Shown here piece by piece: positions 23,593 through 34,601 of a stretch of DNA of 64,000 bases (its first letter is position 1; each line of letters begins with the position of its first letter). Under the pieces are notes generated by a model, which saw only the letters and a program-made list of their open reading frames with translations, had not been told where the DNA came from and did not search any database. Position numbers and translations under genes: made by a program. The stretch comes from F1-120-MAGs118 sp013360535 (GTDB lineage: Bacteria > Planctomycetota > UBA1135 > GCA-002686595), in the NCBI GenBank assembly GCA_026647215.1, contig JAPKHC010000001.1, forward strand, positions 248,001 to 312,000, given 5' to 3'.

Positions 23593-26500
23593 ATGCCCGC
23601 CGCGCTGCTCGCCCTCCTCGCGACCCTTGCCCAGAAGCCGGAACCCAAGGGTCAGGAGCCCGGGAAGGACAAGCAACCGGAAGCGGTGCAGCTCGAGCGG
23701 ACGACGCCGGCGCAGCTCGCGGTCGAGGCCGGTCGGCGCGCGCTGGCGGAGAAGCGGCGCGCGGAGGCGCTCGACCATGCGCTGCGGGCGTTCGAGCTCG
23801 CGCCGCGCAACGCGGACGCGCTCGCGTTGCTGCTGGACCTCGCGGCCGAGGAGCGCGACGCGCGCACGTTGTGGAGCCACGAGGCCGCGGCGGCGCTGGG
23901 CGATGGTTCGGGCAAGCTCGCGTTGCCGCGTGAGCTCAACGAGAAGCTCGTGCCGAAGGACCTGTCCGTGCTTTCGCTCGCGCAGGCGCGCGCAGCGGCG
24001 GCGGAAGAGCTGGCGGAGCTCGCGACGAGCGCTGCGAAGGCCGCCGAACGTTCCGTCGAGAGCCTCGTGGTCTCGGGTTGGGCCGCGGATCTGGGGCGCG
24101 AGGTCGTGCACGCCGCGCCCGCGCTCGTCGAGCGCCATCAAGCCGCGTTTCCGCCGGGCTTTCCGCTGCCCGCGGGCGTGCGCAAGGCGGCGATCGATGC
24201 GCTCCAGAAGAAGCTCGCCTCGGCGGAAGCGAGCGGCGATCTCGGCAGCACGATCGAGCTCGCACTCGCGCTGCGCGGCATCGGCGCGCAGTCGAGCTTC
24301 AAGGATCTCGAAGGGCCCGCCGCTCCCGACCTGTCGAAGGCACGCGGGGCGGCGGAGGCGGCGCTCGAGCGCGCGCGCGCGAAACTCGCGGCGCAGGGCG
24401 GCGAGCCCTTGACGGTCGAGCAGCTCGAGGAGATGGACGGAGAGCAGCGCGACCAGTTCACGCGCGAGCACGCGAGCTTCGCCAACCCCGGCGTCGGCCG
24501 CTCGCCGCGCAGCTGGTACCGCGTCGAGACCGTGTGTGGCCACGCGACGCTGCTCGGCGCCGTCGCGACCGTCGAGGCGCACCACACGCGCCTTGCCAAC
24601 TGGTACGGGCAGGACCCGTTCACGTCGCGGCCCGGCCTCGTGCGGCTCGTCGCGGAGTCGTCGGGGCTGGAGAGCGAAGGCGCGCCGTTCTTCTGGGTCG
24701 GCGGCTTCCAGTCGGGCGACGTCACGACGCTGCGCATGTCGATCGGCACGATCGAGGGGCTCGGACGCGGGCTCACGCACGAGCTGACGCACCGCTTCGA
24801 CGGCGCAGTGTATCCCGGCATCCCGTCGTGGCTCGCCGAAGGTCGCGCGGTGTGGACAGGTGCGGCCTACGGCTCGATCGGCGACACGGAGTTCGTCGCC
24901 AACCACGCGAGCTTCGGCACGCTCGACGACGCGCGTTACCGCGGCTACGGCGGACGCGACAAGCTCGAGGAGCTCGTCTCCGGCACCATCAAGGACTACC
25001 GCGACAACTACGTCGCCGGGTACGCGCTCTACGTCTACCTGAACACGTGGTACGAGAGCGCGGGCAAGCCGCTCTTCAAGGCGCAGCTCGAGGGCTACAT
25101 GAAGAGCCGGCGCAACGACAAGAAGGCGCCGCTCGCCGCGTTCACGGCCTGGTTCTGCGACGGCAAGGACGGTCGGCCGAAGGATTTCGAGGCTTTTGCG
25201 CAGGGTCTTGGCGAGTTCGTGTCGGGCTTCTACTGGCGCGACCGCAAGCCGTTCACCGAGCGCTACACCGAAGCGACGCCACAAGGTGGTGAGGCGCGCT
25301 GGAACGAGCTCGTGCTCGACGAGCCGACCTGGGTCTGGTCGCGGCAGCGTGCGGAGCCGTGGCTCGGGCAGGATCAGGCGCGGCAGGCCGGACTCCTGCT
25401 CAAGCGCCTCGGCGACGAGTCGGGCGCGATGTGGGCGCTCGGCTGGTCACTCGCGGTGGACGAGCGCTGGAACGCGGTCGACGAGGCGCTGGGCACTCTG
25501 CTCGCCGGCGCAGGCAAGCGCGAGGGCGCGTGGGTGATCACGCACGACATCGAGAGCCGAGGTTTTGCGCGGGCGACGCCCGCCGGCGTGGCGCCGATGC
25601 TCGCGCGACTACCGAAGACGCGAGCGCTGCTCGACGAGCTCAAGAAGGCCTCCGCTGCGTGCGCCGCCGATGCTCGTCCGCTCTCCGCCGCCGCGCTCGC
25701 TGCCGACCACGATCGCATCGCGTCGCTGTGCGGCGCGCCGTTGCTCGCGCCGAGTGTCGCCGCGCCGGACCTATCCGCCGGAACTCCGGCAGCGCCGCGC
25801 CTGCATTCCTTCGACGAGCCGCGCCGCGGCCTCGCGCCGACGGGTTGGCTCGAGGACAAGCTCTCCGGCTACGACGACCACCGTGTCGCCGGCCTGTGGT
25901 GCCTCGACGAGCGCGGCGCCGTGCACGTCGGCCGCTCGACGCCGCGTGTGGGCACCGGCTCGCAGGACCGCGCCAGCCACGTGCGCGACGCGTTCGTGCG
26001 CCACGACCTGTGGCTCGAGCCCGGCCGCTTCCGCGTGCGCCTGCGCATCGCCCCGACCAGCGCCGCCTTCAACGGCTCGATCGTCGTCGGCTACGAGCGT
26101 CGCGACCGCAATGCTCGGCTGGGCTTCGGCGGCGGCGACTACGCCTTCGCGATCGGCGACAAGGAGGAGCCCGCGGAGTTCCAGAGCGTCGGCTGGAACC
26201 TCAACGGCCTGTACGAGCGCGACGGCGGCCTCGAGGGCGCGACGCGCGGCGGCACGCACTCGTTCGGGCGCACCGTGAGCGCCTTCGAGCTCGAGCTCGC
26301 CGTCGACGGCGGTGCGCTGCACGCTTTCGTCGAGAACGAATACGTCGGCACGTACCACACGCCCGACGGCATGCCGCTCGAGGGGTACCTCGGCTTCGCG
26401 AGTTCGGTCGGCTCCTACAAGGTGACCAGCGTCAGCGTGCAACGCCTCGACCGCAGCGCGACTTTCGCGCCGCTCGAGCGTGTTCCGCCGCCGATCCTCG

Positions 26501-26997
26501 TCGCGCATCCGCGCGTCGAGTCGTTCCGCAACTCGCTCAACCGCCGTGTCGTCGGCCTGCCGCTGTCGCCCAAGGGCACGCTGTGTGCCTGGCTCCCGCT
26601 GCCGGAGAGCGACGAGTCTGGCGCCATCGACGCCGCACGCGCGCGCAAGCGCATCGTCGAGCGTGCCACGGAGCTCGAACGCCTCGTGCTGCGCCAAGGC
26701 CTCTCGTGCGCCGCCGTGCTTGCGCTGCCGGCCGCGATTCCTCAGGAGATTCTCGACGGCGCCAAAGCGGATCTCGCGACTTCGCTCGATCCGCAGTTCT
26801 TCTCGCGCCTCGTCACGGTGTTGCACGGCCCGAAGGACGCGAGTGCTCCACGTTCCGCCGGCGCCGAGGACACGCACCAGTCGTGGTTGCTGTTCGTCGA
26901 CTCGGCCGGTGTGTTGCGCGTCGCGGATTCGCTCCACGCGGGCAAGCGACTCGACGGTGCGCTCGCGCGCTGGGTCGAAGTCTTCCGCAACCGCTGA
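23593..26997 (+). CDS. Large exported gluzincin-type metallopeptidase-like protein
   Basis: The 1134-residue product has a short hydrophobic start (MPAALLALLATLAQ) that could be a signal peptide. TPR-like helices follow at about 40-90. A zinc-peptidase core carries GLTHELTHRFDG, with HELTH at 396-400 as the HExxH motif, and SWLAEGRA with Glu416 as the likely third ligand, as in peptidase-MA-like and DUF1570 families. Residues about 740-960 look like a concanavalin/laminin-G beta sandwich (GRFRVRLRIAPTSAAFNGSI, ENEYVGTYHTPDGMPLEGYL). The C-terminal region (970-1134) is of unknown type. Proteolysis of an extracellular or periplasmic substrate is inferred only from the zinc motif. It stands alone, converging on pyrG. 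Confidence 0.65.
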   Translation: MPAALLALLATLAQKPEPKGQEPGKDKQPEAVQLERTTPAQLAVEAGRRALAEKRRAEALDHALRAFELAPRNADALALLLDLAAEERDARTLWSHEAAAALGDGSGKLALPRELNEKLVPKDLSVLSLAQARAAAAEELAELATSAAKAAERSVESLVVSGWAADLGREVVHAAPALVERHQAAFPPGFPLPAGVRKAAIDALQKKLASAEASGDLGSTIELALALRGIGAQSSFKDLEGPAAPDLSKARGAAEAALERARAKLAAQGGEPLTVEQLEEMDGEQRDQFTREHASFANPGVGRSPRSWYRVETVCGHATLLGAVATVEAHHTRLANWYGQDPFTSRPGLVRLVAESSGLESEGAPFFWVGGFQSGDVTTLRMSIGTIEGLGRGLTHELTHRFDGAVYPGIPSWLAEGRAVWTGAAYGSIGDTEFVANHASFGTLDDARYRGYGGRDKLEELVSGTIKDYRDNYVAGYALYVYLNTWYESAGKPLFKAQLEGYMKSRRNDKKAPLAAFTAWFCDGKDGRPKDFEAFAQGLGEFVSGFYWRDRKPFTERYTEATPQGGEARWNELVLDEPTWVWSRQRAEPWLGQDQARQAGLLLKRLGDESGAMWALGWSLAVDERWNAVDEALGTLLAGAGKREGAWVITHDIESRGFARATPAGVAPMLARLPKTRALLDELKKASAACAADARPLSAAALAADHDRIASLCGAPLLAPSVAAPDLSAGTPAAPRLHSFDEPRRGLAPTGWLEDKLSGYDDHRVAGLWCLDERGAVHVGRSTPRVGTGSQDRASHVRDAFVRHDLWLEPGRFRVRLRIAPTSAAFNGSIVVGYERRDRNARLGFGGGDYAFAIGDKEEPAEFQSVGWNLNGLYERDGGLEGATRGGTHSFGRTVSAFELELAVDGGALHAFVENEYVGTYHTPDGMPLEGYLGFASSVGSYKVTSVSVQRLDRSATFAPLERVPPPILVAHPRVESFRNSLNRRVVGLPLSPKGTLCAWLPLPESDESGAIDAARARKRIVERATELERLVLRQGLSCAAVLALPAAIPQEILDGAKADLATSLDPQFFSRLVTVLHGPKDASAPRSAGAEDTHQSWLLFVDSAGVLRVADSLHAGKRLDGALARWVEVFRNR

Positions 26998-26998
26998 G

Positions 26999-27101
26999 TT
27001 CGGCGAACACGGAGCGCGCAAGCAAGGCCGCGTCGCACCCGTGGCCGTTGCCTCTGCCCTCCGCTCCCTCTCTGCTCCCTCCGCCCTCCGTGTTTGCCGA
27101 A
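26999..27101. repeat. Near-perfect inverted repeat with long loop
   Basis: TTCGGCGAACACGGAG (26999-27014) is matched by CTCCGTGTTTGCCGAA (27086-27101) on the same strand, complementary with a single mismatch. The 71-base centre is pyrimidine-rich (CCTCTGCCCTCCGCTCCCTC). It fills the space between the peptidase-like gene and pyrG, which converge here. It could be a bidirectional terminator or a mobile palindromic element. Confidence 0.6.
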
Positions 27102-27140
27102 ACCTGAGAGAGAGCGTCGCCCGCAGCTCGCGCGTTCAGC

Positions 27141-28778
<1,638 letters not shown>

Positions 28779-28826
28779 GGCTGTATTCCGTTGCTGCTCC
28801 AACGATCTCTCCGCGGCGCGCGCTCG

Positions 28827-29633
28827 CTAGCGCACCGCAGCGCTCCTGATCCGCCCGACGAACGCATCGTAATCGGCCCGCGTGTCGATTCCGAGGGGCG
28901 CACGCGCCACCTCGATCACGCGCATGCGGCGGCCGAGCTCGAGCCAGCGGAGCTGCTCGAGGTTCTCGAGCTGCTCCAGCGTTCCGTGCGGGCTCGAGAC
29001 GAACTGCGCCAGCGCCGCGGGGCGGAAGGCGTACACGCCGACGTGGCGGCGCGCGACCGTGTCCCAGGCCGCCGCGCCCGCGCGCGCGTAGGAGCGCGTC
29101 GGGTCCGTCGAGCAGTGGGGGATCGTGGCGCGCGAGAAGTAGAGTGCGTCGCCGCGTGCGTCGCGCACGACCTTGACGGCCTGGGGCTGCGTGGCCTCGT
29201 CGATGTTCGCGAAGGGCGCGCACAACGTCGCGGCCTCGACGTCGGCGCTGGTGAAAGCCTCGACGAGGCGCTCGAGGTCCTGCGGATCGAGCTCCGGCTC
29301 GTCGCCTTGGACGTTGACCACGACGTCGAACTCGCCGCCGAGCGCGCGCGCGGCTTCGTGCACCCGGTCCGTGCCGCTTTGGTGCTCGACACGCGTCATC
29401 ACCGCCTCGATGCCGTGCGCGCGCGCCGCCTCGAGCACGTCGATGTCGTCGACGGCCAGCACGACCCGCTCGAGCGCCCCGCAGCGCGCGAGGTTGCGCG
29501 CGGTGTGCACGCACAGCGGCAGACCCGTATCCGCGAGCAGCATCTTGCGCGGCAGCCGTTGCGACGCGAGGCGCGCAGGAACGACGGCGACGGCCCGCGG
29601 ACGCGGGTTCCCTCTGGCGGTCGACGCGGCCAT
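28827..29633 (-). CDS. kdsB: 3-deoxy-manno-octulosonate cytidylyltransferase (CMP-Kdo synthetase)
   Basis: KdsB activates Kdo with CTP for lipopolysaccharide inner-core synthesis in the cytoplasm. The 268-residue product has the family start AVVPARLASQRLPRKML, the EHQSGTDRVHEAA substrate loop, VNVQGDEPELDP, and the later RRHVGVYAFRPAAL and LEQLRWLELG with the usual C-terminal PLGIDTRADYD. About 14 residues precede the family core. It starts 5 bases after the stop of the lipoprotein gene upstream and precedes pyrG, forming a probable three-gene transcript. Its presence is good evidence for Kdo-containing lipopolysaccharide, so for a Gram-negative envelope. Confidence 0.95.
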   Translation of the reverse strand: MAASTARGNPRPRAVAVVPARLASQRLPRKMLLADTGLPLCVHTARNLARCGALERVVLAVDDIDVLEAARAHGIEAVMTRVEHQSGTDRVHEAARALGGEFDVVVNVQGDEPELDPQDLERLVEAFTSADVEAATLCAPFANIDEATQPQAVKVVRDARGDALYFSRATIPHCSTDPTRSYARAGAAAWDTVARRHVGVYAFRPAALAQFVSSPHGTLEQLENLEQLRWLELGRRMRVIEVARAPLGIDTRADYDAFVGRIRSAAVR

Positions 29634-29638
29634 GACGG

Positions 29639-30259
29639 CTACCGCAACCGCTTGGGAGGTTCGGGCGCGAGGAACGGCGTCTCGCCTTCTTGCATCTCCT
29701 TCGCCTGCCCCGCATAGGTGGCGTTGTAGATGTCGAGGAAGCCGGCCTTGAGCTTGCGGCAGATCGCGTAGTCGTCCTGGCTGACCGACTTGGTCACGAG
29801 CACGTGCCGCGGACCCGTCGGGCCTTGCACCTCGAGCACCCACACGCGGTCCCCGCCCGCTTCGCTCGGAGCGGTTCCAGCCTGCGCCAGCTTCCCGAAG
29901 CCCTCGGATTCGAGCCAGCCGACGAGCTCGGCCACGATCTCGTCCGATTGCACCTTGCGGTCGGCGTTGTCGCGCAGCTTGGAGTACTGCTCGACGCGGC
30001 TGGTGTGCGATTCGTTGACGAGTTCGAAGTTGCGGCCGCTGCGGTAGTCGCGCAGGCCCACGCGCCAGGCGCCAGTGCCCGCCTTGGTCACGGCGGGGTT
30101 GCTCGAGCAGCCGCCGCCAAGGAACGCCACCAGGAGCAGCCCGAGTGCGGGCCACAGGGCGGCAAGTCGGAGCCAGTCGCGACGGGAGCGCAGGCGGGAC
30201 CGGTCGGGTGCCGGGGCGGGCCCGAGGGGGGCCCAGAGAATGGGGCGGACGCGCGACAT
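29639..30259 (-). CDS. Putative Tat-exported lipoprotein
   Basis: With ATG 30259 the product has 206 residues; an in-frame start at 30313 would add 18. A long basic N-region contains RSRRDWLRLAALWPALG, close to the SRRxFLK twin-arginine consensus, followed by LLVAFLGGGCSS with a lipobox cysteine. That combination predicts a Tat-exported lipoprotein. The mature part (about 150 residues) is mixed alpha/beta with WRVGLRDYRSGRNFELVNES, a short helix VAELVGWLESEGFGKLA and a strand pair RVWVLEVQGPTGPRHVLVTK. I do not recognise the family. It is the first gene of the group with kdsB and pyrG, so an envelope role is plausible but unproven. Confidence 0.6.
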   Translation of the reverse strand: MSRVRPILWAPLGPAPAPDRSRLRSRRDWLRLAALWPALGLLLVAFLGGGCSSNPAVTKAGTGAWRVGLRDYRSGRNFELVNESHTSRVEQYSKLRDNADRKVQSDEIVAELVGWLESEGFGKLAQAGTAPSEAGGDRVWVLEVQGPTGPRHVLVTKSVSQDDYAICRKLKAGFLDIYNATYAGQAKEMQEGETPFLAPEPPKRLR

Positions 30260-30612
30260 CGAGGGGCGTCCGGACGCGGAGGGGCTCGGGGCCCCGCGGC
30301 GGGGGCGCTCCATGGCCCGGACTGGCGGAGGTTAGCGGCGTTCGGGGAGGGCGACAAGCGCCGGGGCGGGTTGTGGGGAAGTGGTGGATACGTGCGGTCT
30401 CGAACAGGGTCGGACCCCCGCCCGCTGTGCTGGGAGGTGCGACAGACGCAGGATTTTGTGGAAAACACCCTTTCGGTTTGGCTTGCTGTGCGCACGCGCC
30501 GGCAGAGCGAGCGAAAGTGCTCGCCCTCCGCGTCTCCCACACCTCACGCTCCGCCGCGTAGCGCGAGTCACAAATCCCGCCAGACCAAGGCTTTAGGGGA
30601 AAGTCCGAGCTC
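30260..30612. other. Divergent intergenic region, no gene
   Basis: This roughly 350-bp stretch separates the Tat lipoprotein (minus) from the LysM gene (plus). It has a locally AT-richer patch around 30450-30480 (GGATTTTGTGGAAAACACCC) but no promoter pair I would defend. AGGGGAAAG at about 30595 may be the ribosome site of the LysM gene, though it is distant from the ATG. Confidence 0.4.
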
Positions 30613-31374
30613 ATGGGCCGTCTCGAGAAGATCGTCGTCGTCGTCGTGCTGTTCCTTGTGGCAGCGATCCTGGGCGTTTCGCTCAGCAATGGAGAGGAGG
30701 CCGACGCCGGTCTCGTCGCCAAGGGGGAGGCCAAGGAGGCTCCCGCGGCAGCCGGCAACGGCGCCGCCGACAAGACGATGAACGCCGGGCTCGACCAGCC
30801 CAAGGGCAACCTTGGACAGGACGTGTCCAAGGTCACGCCCGCGAACGACAAGCCGGTGACCCCGCCCGTCGTCACGTCGCCCGTCGTCACGCCGCCGGTG
30901 ACGACTCCGGCCGAGTCCACGCCGCCCGCGAACTCGCTGCTCAAGACCACCGTCGGCCTCGAGTCGACGACGAGCGACGAGCTCATGCTCTACACGTGGA
31001 AGCAGGGCGATTCCTTCAAGTCGCTCGCGCGCACGTACTACGGCAGCGAGCTGCAGGTCGCGCTGCTGCGCGGCGCGAACGAAGGCGTCGATGACGCCAA
31101 GCTCGCCGTCGGCGCGCGCGTGTTCGTTCCCGTGCGGATCGCCGGCGAGACCGTCCCCGTCGTGAAGACTCCCGAGCAGGGCAAGACCGCGAGCACCTGG
31201 ACAGGCGGCCTCTACACCGTGCAGAAGGGCGATGTGCTCGGCACGATCTCGAAGACCGTCTACGGTTCCACCAAGCACTGGCGCCGCATCTACGACGCCA
31301 ACCGCGACGTGATCGGCGACGACCCCAACCGCCTCAAGCTCGGCATGCAGCTGCGCATCCCCGAAGCGAAGTGA
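30613..31374 (+). CDS. Membrane-anchored protein with two LysM domains
   Basis: The 253-residue product has an N-terminal helix (RLEKIVVVVVLFLVAAILGV) that anchors it in the inner membrane. A Thr/Pro/Val-rich linker (about 30-105) contains repeated VVTSPVVTPPVTTP. Two LysM domains follow, at about 128-180 (YTWKQGDSFKSLARTYYGS) and about 198-250 (YTVQKGDVLGTISKTVYGS ... MQLRIPEAK). LysM binds N-acetylglucosamine polymers, here most likely peptidoglycan. No catalytic domain is attached, so it is probably a structural or targeting protein spanning from membrane to cell wall. A strong terminator follows. Confidence 0.88.
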   Translation: MGRLEKIVVVVVLFLVAAILGVSLSNGEEADAGLVAKGEAKEAPAAAGNGAADKTMNAGLDQPKGNLGQDVSKVTPANDKPVTPPVVTSPVVTPPVTTPAESTPPANSLLKTTVGLESTTSDELMLYTWKQGDSFKSLARTYYGSELQVALLRGANEGVDDAKLAVGARVFVPVRIAGETVPVVKTPEQGKTASTWTGGLYTVQKGDVLGTISKTVYGSTKHWRRIYDANRDVIGDDPNRLKLGMQLRIPEAK

Positions 31375-31415
31375 CGCCCGCGCGCGTCGAGCGCGCGCCT
31401 CGCTTCGCTCTCACT

Positions 31416-31449
31416 CGCGGGCCGGCCTTCGCGCCGGCCCGCGGTGTTT
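31416..31449 (+). terminator. Rho-independent terminator
   Basis: CGCGGGCCGGC pairs with GCCGGCCCGCG over 11 bases around CTTCGC, followed by GTGTTT. It lies 41 bases after the LysM gene. Confidence 0.65.
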
Positions 31450-31584
31450 CCAGGGCTCCTGTCCAAAGCCTCGTTTCGCTATCGCCTTCCATCCGCCCGC
31501 AATCCCCGGCCGCGCGGGGACTTCCGCTGCGGCCAGCTGTGGTCTAAAGTTTTCCGAGAAAGTCATACGAAACGAATTCAATTC

Positions 31585-32169
31585 ATGCGCCCCGCCAGAA
31601 AAGTGAACCTGATCCCCGGTCGCGTCTATCGCACGGAGGAACTTGCCCGCTGGGGCGCCAATCCCACGCGGCTCGCCGCGCGACTCGTGTCGGAGGGTCG
31701 TCTGCAGCGTCTGGCGTTTGGCCTGTATTTCGCGCCGATCACGACCAAGTTCGGCGCCTCGCCGCCGACGCTCTACGAAGTGCTTCGCGCTCTCCTCAAG
31801 GCAGACACGTACGTGGTCACGGGCTCCGAGCGCTGGAATGCGCTCGGATTGGGAGCGACGGCGGTCTCGCCCATCCTGCTCGTCTACAACCGTCGGCGTT
31901 CCGGGGAGTTCGAGCTCGCCGGCCATCGACTTCTTTTGCGTCGTGTCGCGTTCCCGGCGCGACCGACGCCGGAGTGGTACGTCGTCGACCTCCTGGAGAA
32001 CCTCTCCGTTGCCGGCGTGGAGACGGAGCGCGTGGAGAAGCGGCTCGGTACCGCACTGGGCGCGAGGCGTTTCAATCTCGACAGGTTGCGCGCGGCCGCG
32101 ACTGTTTACGGAACGCAGCGCACGCGCGACCTCGTCGAGCGGGTGGCTCGACGTGCGAGTGCCGCGTGA
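31585..32169 (+). CDS. AbiEi-like antitoxin (DUF6088 type)
   Basis: The 194-residue product starts at ATG 31585. Its start MRPARKVNLIPGRVYRTEEL and ARWGANPTRLAARLVSEGRL form a winged-helix-like DNA-binding part, followed by QRLAFGLYFAP, the pattern of AbiEi and DUF6088 antitoxins. The middle VVTGSERWNALGLGATAVSP and the strand-rich RLLLRRVAFPARPTPEWYVV complete that family. Type IV antitoxins of this kind repress their own operon and neutralise the toxin encoded next. The stop overlaps the next start (GTGA). The upstream 50 bases are AT-richer than their surroundings (TCTAAAGTTTTCCGAGAAAGTCATACG), consistent with an own promoter, autoregulated by analogy with AbiE. Confidence 0.78.
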   Translation: MRPARKVNLIPGRVYRTEELARWGANPTRLAARLVSEGRLQRLAFGLYFAPITTKFGASPPTLYEVLRALLKADTYVVTGSERWNALGLGATAVSPILLVYNRRRSGEFELAGHRLLLRRVAFPARPTPEWYVVDLLENLSVAGVETERVEKRLGTALGARRFNLDRLRAAATVYGTQRTRDLVERVARRASAA

Positions 32170-33125
32170 AGTTCATCCACGACGACCCTGAGTTTCCCGA
32201 GCTCCTCCGCATCGTCGGAGCGCAACGTGCTCCCGCGTTGGCCGCAGCTCTCGTGGAGAAGGACTATTGGGTCTCGCACACCTTGTGGAGCATCCAGCGC
32301 AGTGGCCTCGAATGCTGGTTCAAGGGCGGAACGTCGCTCTCCAAGGGTTTTGGGCTGATCCACCGCTTCTCAGAGGATCTGGATCTGAAGCTCGCAGCCG
32401 GGCGGACCAGCGAGTTCGCCGACGCTGCGAGCTGGAGAAGTGACAGCCCGCGCCACACCAGATTGCGCCGAGAGTTCTTCCGAAACTTGAGCGATCGTCT
32501 CGACGTGCCGGGTGCCGTGGTGGAGCTTCATCCTGTCGACGAGCACTGGCGGGGCGCGGAGCTCAGGGTGCTCTTCCCGCACAAGAGCGGCGCGAGCCTG
32601 GAAGCGCCGATGAAGCCCTACGTCTTGATTGAAGCTGGCAACGCCAGGGTCGTTCCCCACGTCGCTCGCGACTGCGGTTCCTTCGTGCATTCAGCTCTCA
32701 CGCAGAGGGGGATGGAACGGAACTACGTCGACAACTTGCCGCGCAGCGTGCGATGCGTGCATCCACTGCTCACGCTGATCGAGAAGCTCGATGCTGTCCA
32801 TCGGAGATTCCACCGGACCGAGCTCCAGGCTAGGGGATTCGTGCGGCACTACGAGGACGCCGCGCGGGTCATCCTCGCGGAGCGGGGACTCCCCGCGCTG
32901 CCCTCGGACTTGTCGGATCTCGTGCAGGTGATGCTCTCGAATCGAGAGATTCGTGAACTTCCCCGGCCCGACTGCGACTGCGTCCGGCCGGACTCCACCG
33001 AGCGATGGCGCGAAGTGGGCCGCGAGTTCGATGCGACGTCCTCGATGTACTTCGGTCCCAGGCTCTCGCTCGCGGAAGCCTGCCAAACGATCTCGTCCTG
33101 GCTTGCGCGCACCCAGCGAAAGTGA
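32166..33125 (+). CDS. AbiEii-like nucleotidyltransferase toxin
   Basis: The 319-residue product begins at GTG 32166, overlapping the antitoxin stop. It carries the AbiEii/AbiGii signature WFKGGTSLSKGFGLIHRFSE followed by DLDLKL: the GG(T)S loop and the metal-binding D-x-D of a DNA-polymerase-beta-type nucleotidyltransferase. The helical C-terminal half contains HPLLTLIEKLDAVHRRF and YEDAARVIL, also usual for the family. Characterised members inhibit growth as toxins of type IV systems and can abort phage infection; one relative modifies tRNA ends. Chromosomal defence or stabilisation is the likely role. Both key motifs are intact, so it is probably active. It converges on the sigma-54 activator. 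Confidence 0.85.
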   Translation: MKFIHDDPEFPELLRIVGAQRAPALAAALVEKDYWVSHTLWSIQRSGLECWFKGGTSLSKGFGLIHRFSEDLDLKLAAGRTSEFADAASWRSDSPRHTRLRREFFRNLSDRLDVPGAVVELHPVDEHWRGAELRVLFPHKSGASLEAPMKPYVLIEAGNARVVPHVARDCGSFVHSALTQRGMERNYVDNLPRSVRCVHPLLTLIEKLDAVHRRFHRTELQARGFVRHYEDAARVILAERGLPALPSDLSDLVQVMLSNREIRELPRPDCDCVRPDSTERWREVGREFDATSSMYFGPRLSLAEACQTISSWLARTQRK

Positions 33126-33141
33126 CCTCGGTCGGGCCTCG

Positions 33142-34551
<1,410 letters not shown>

Positions 34552-34601
34552 GTGCGGAGCGTAGCGAAACGCGCTTGGCGTGCCGCTATCCTCTCGCGCG
34601 C

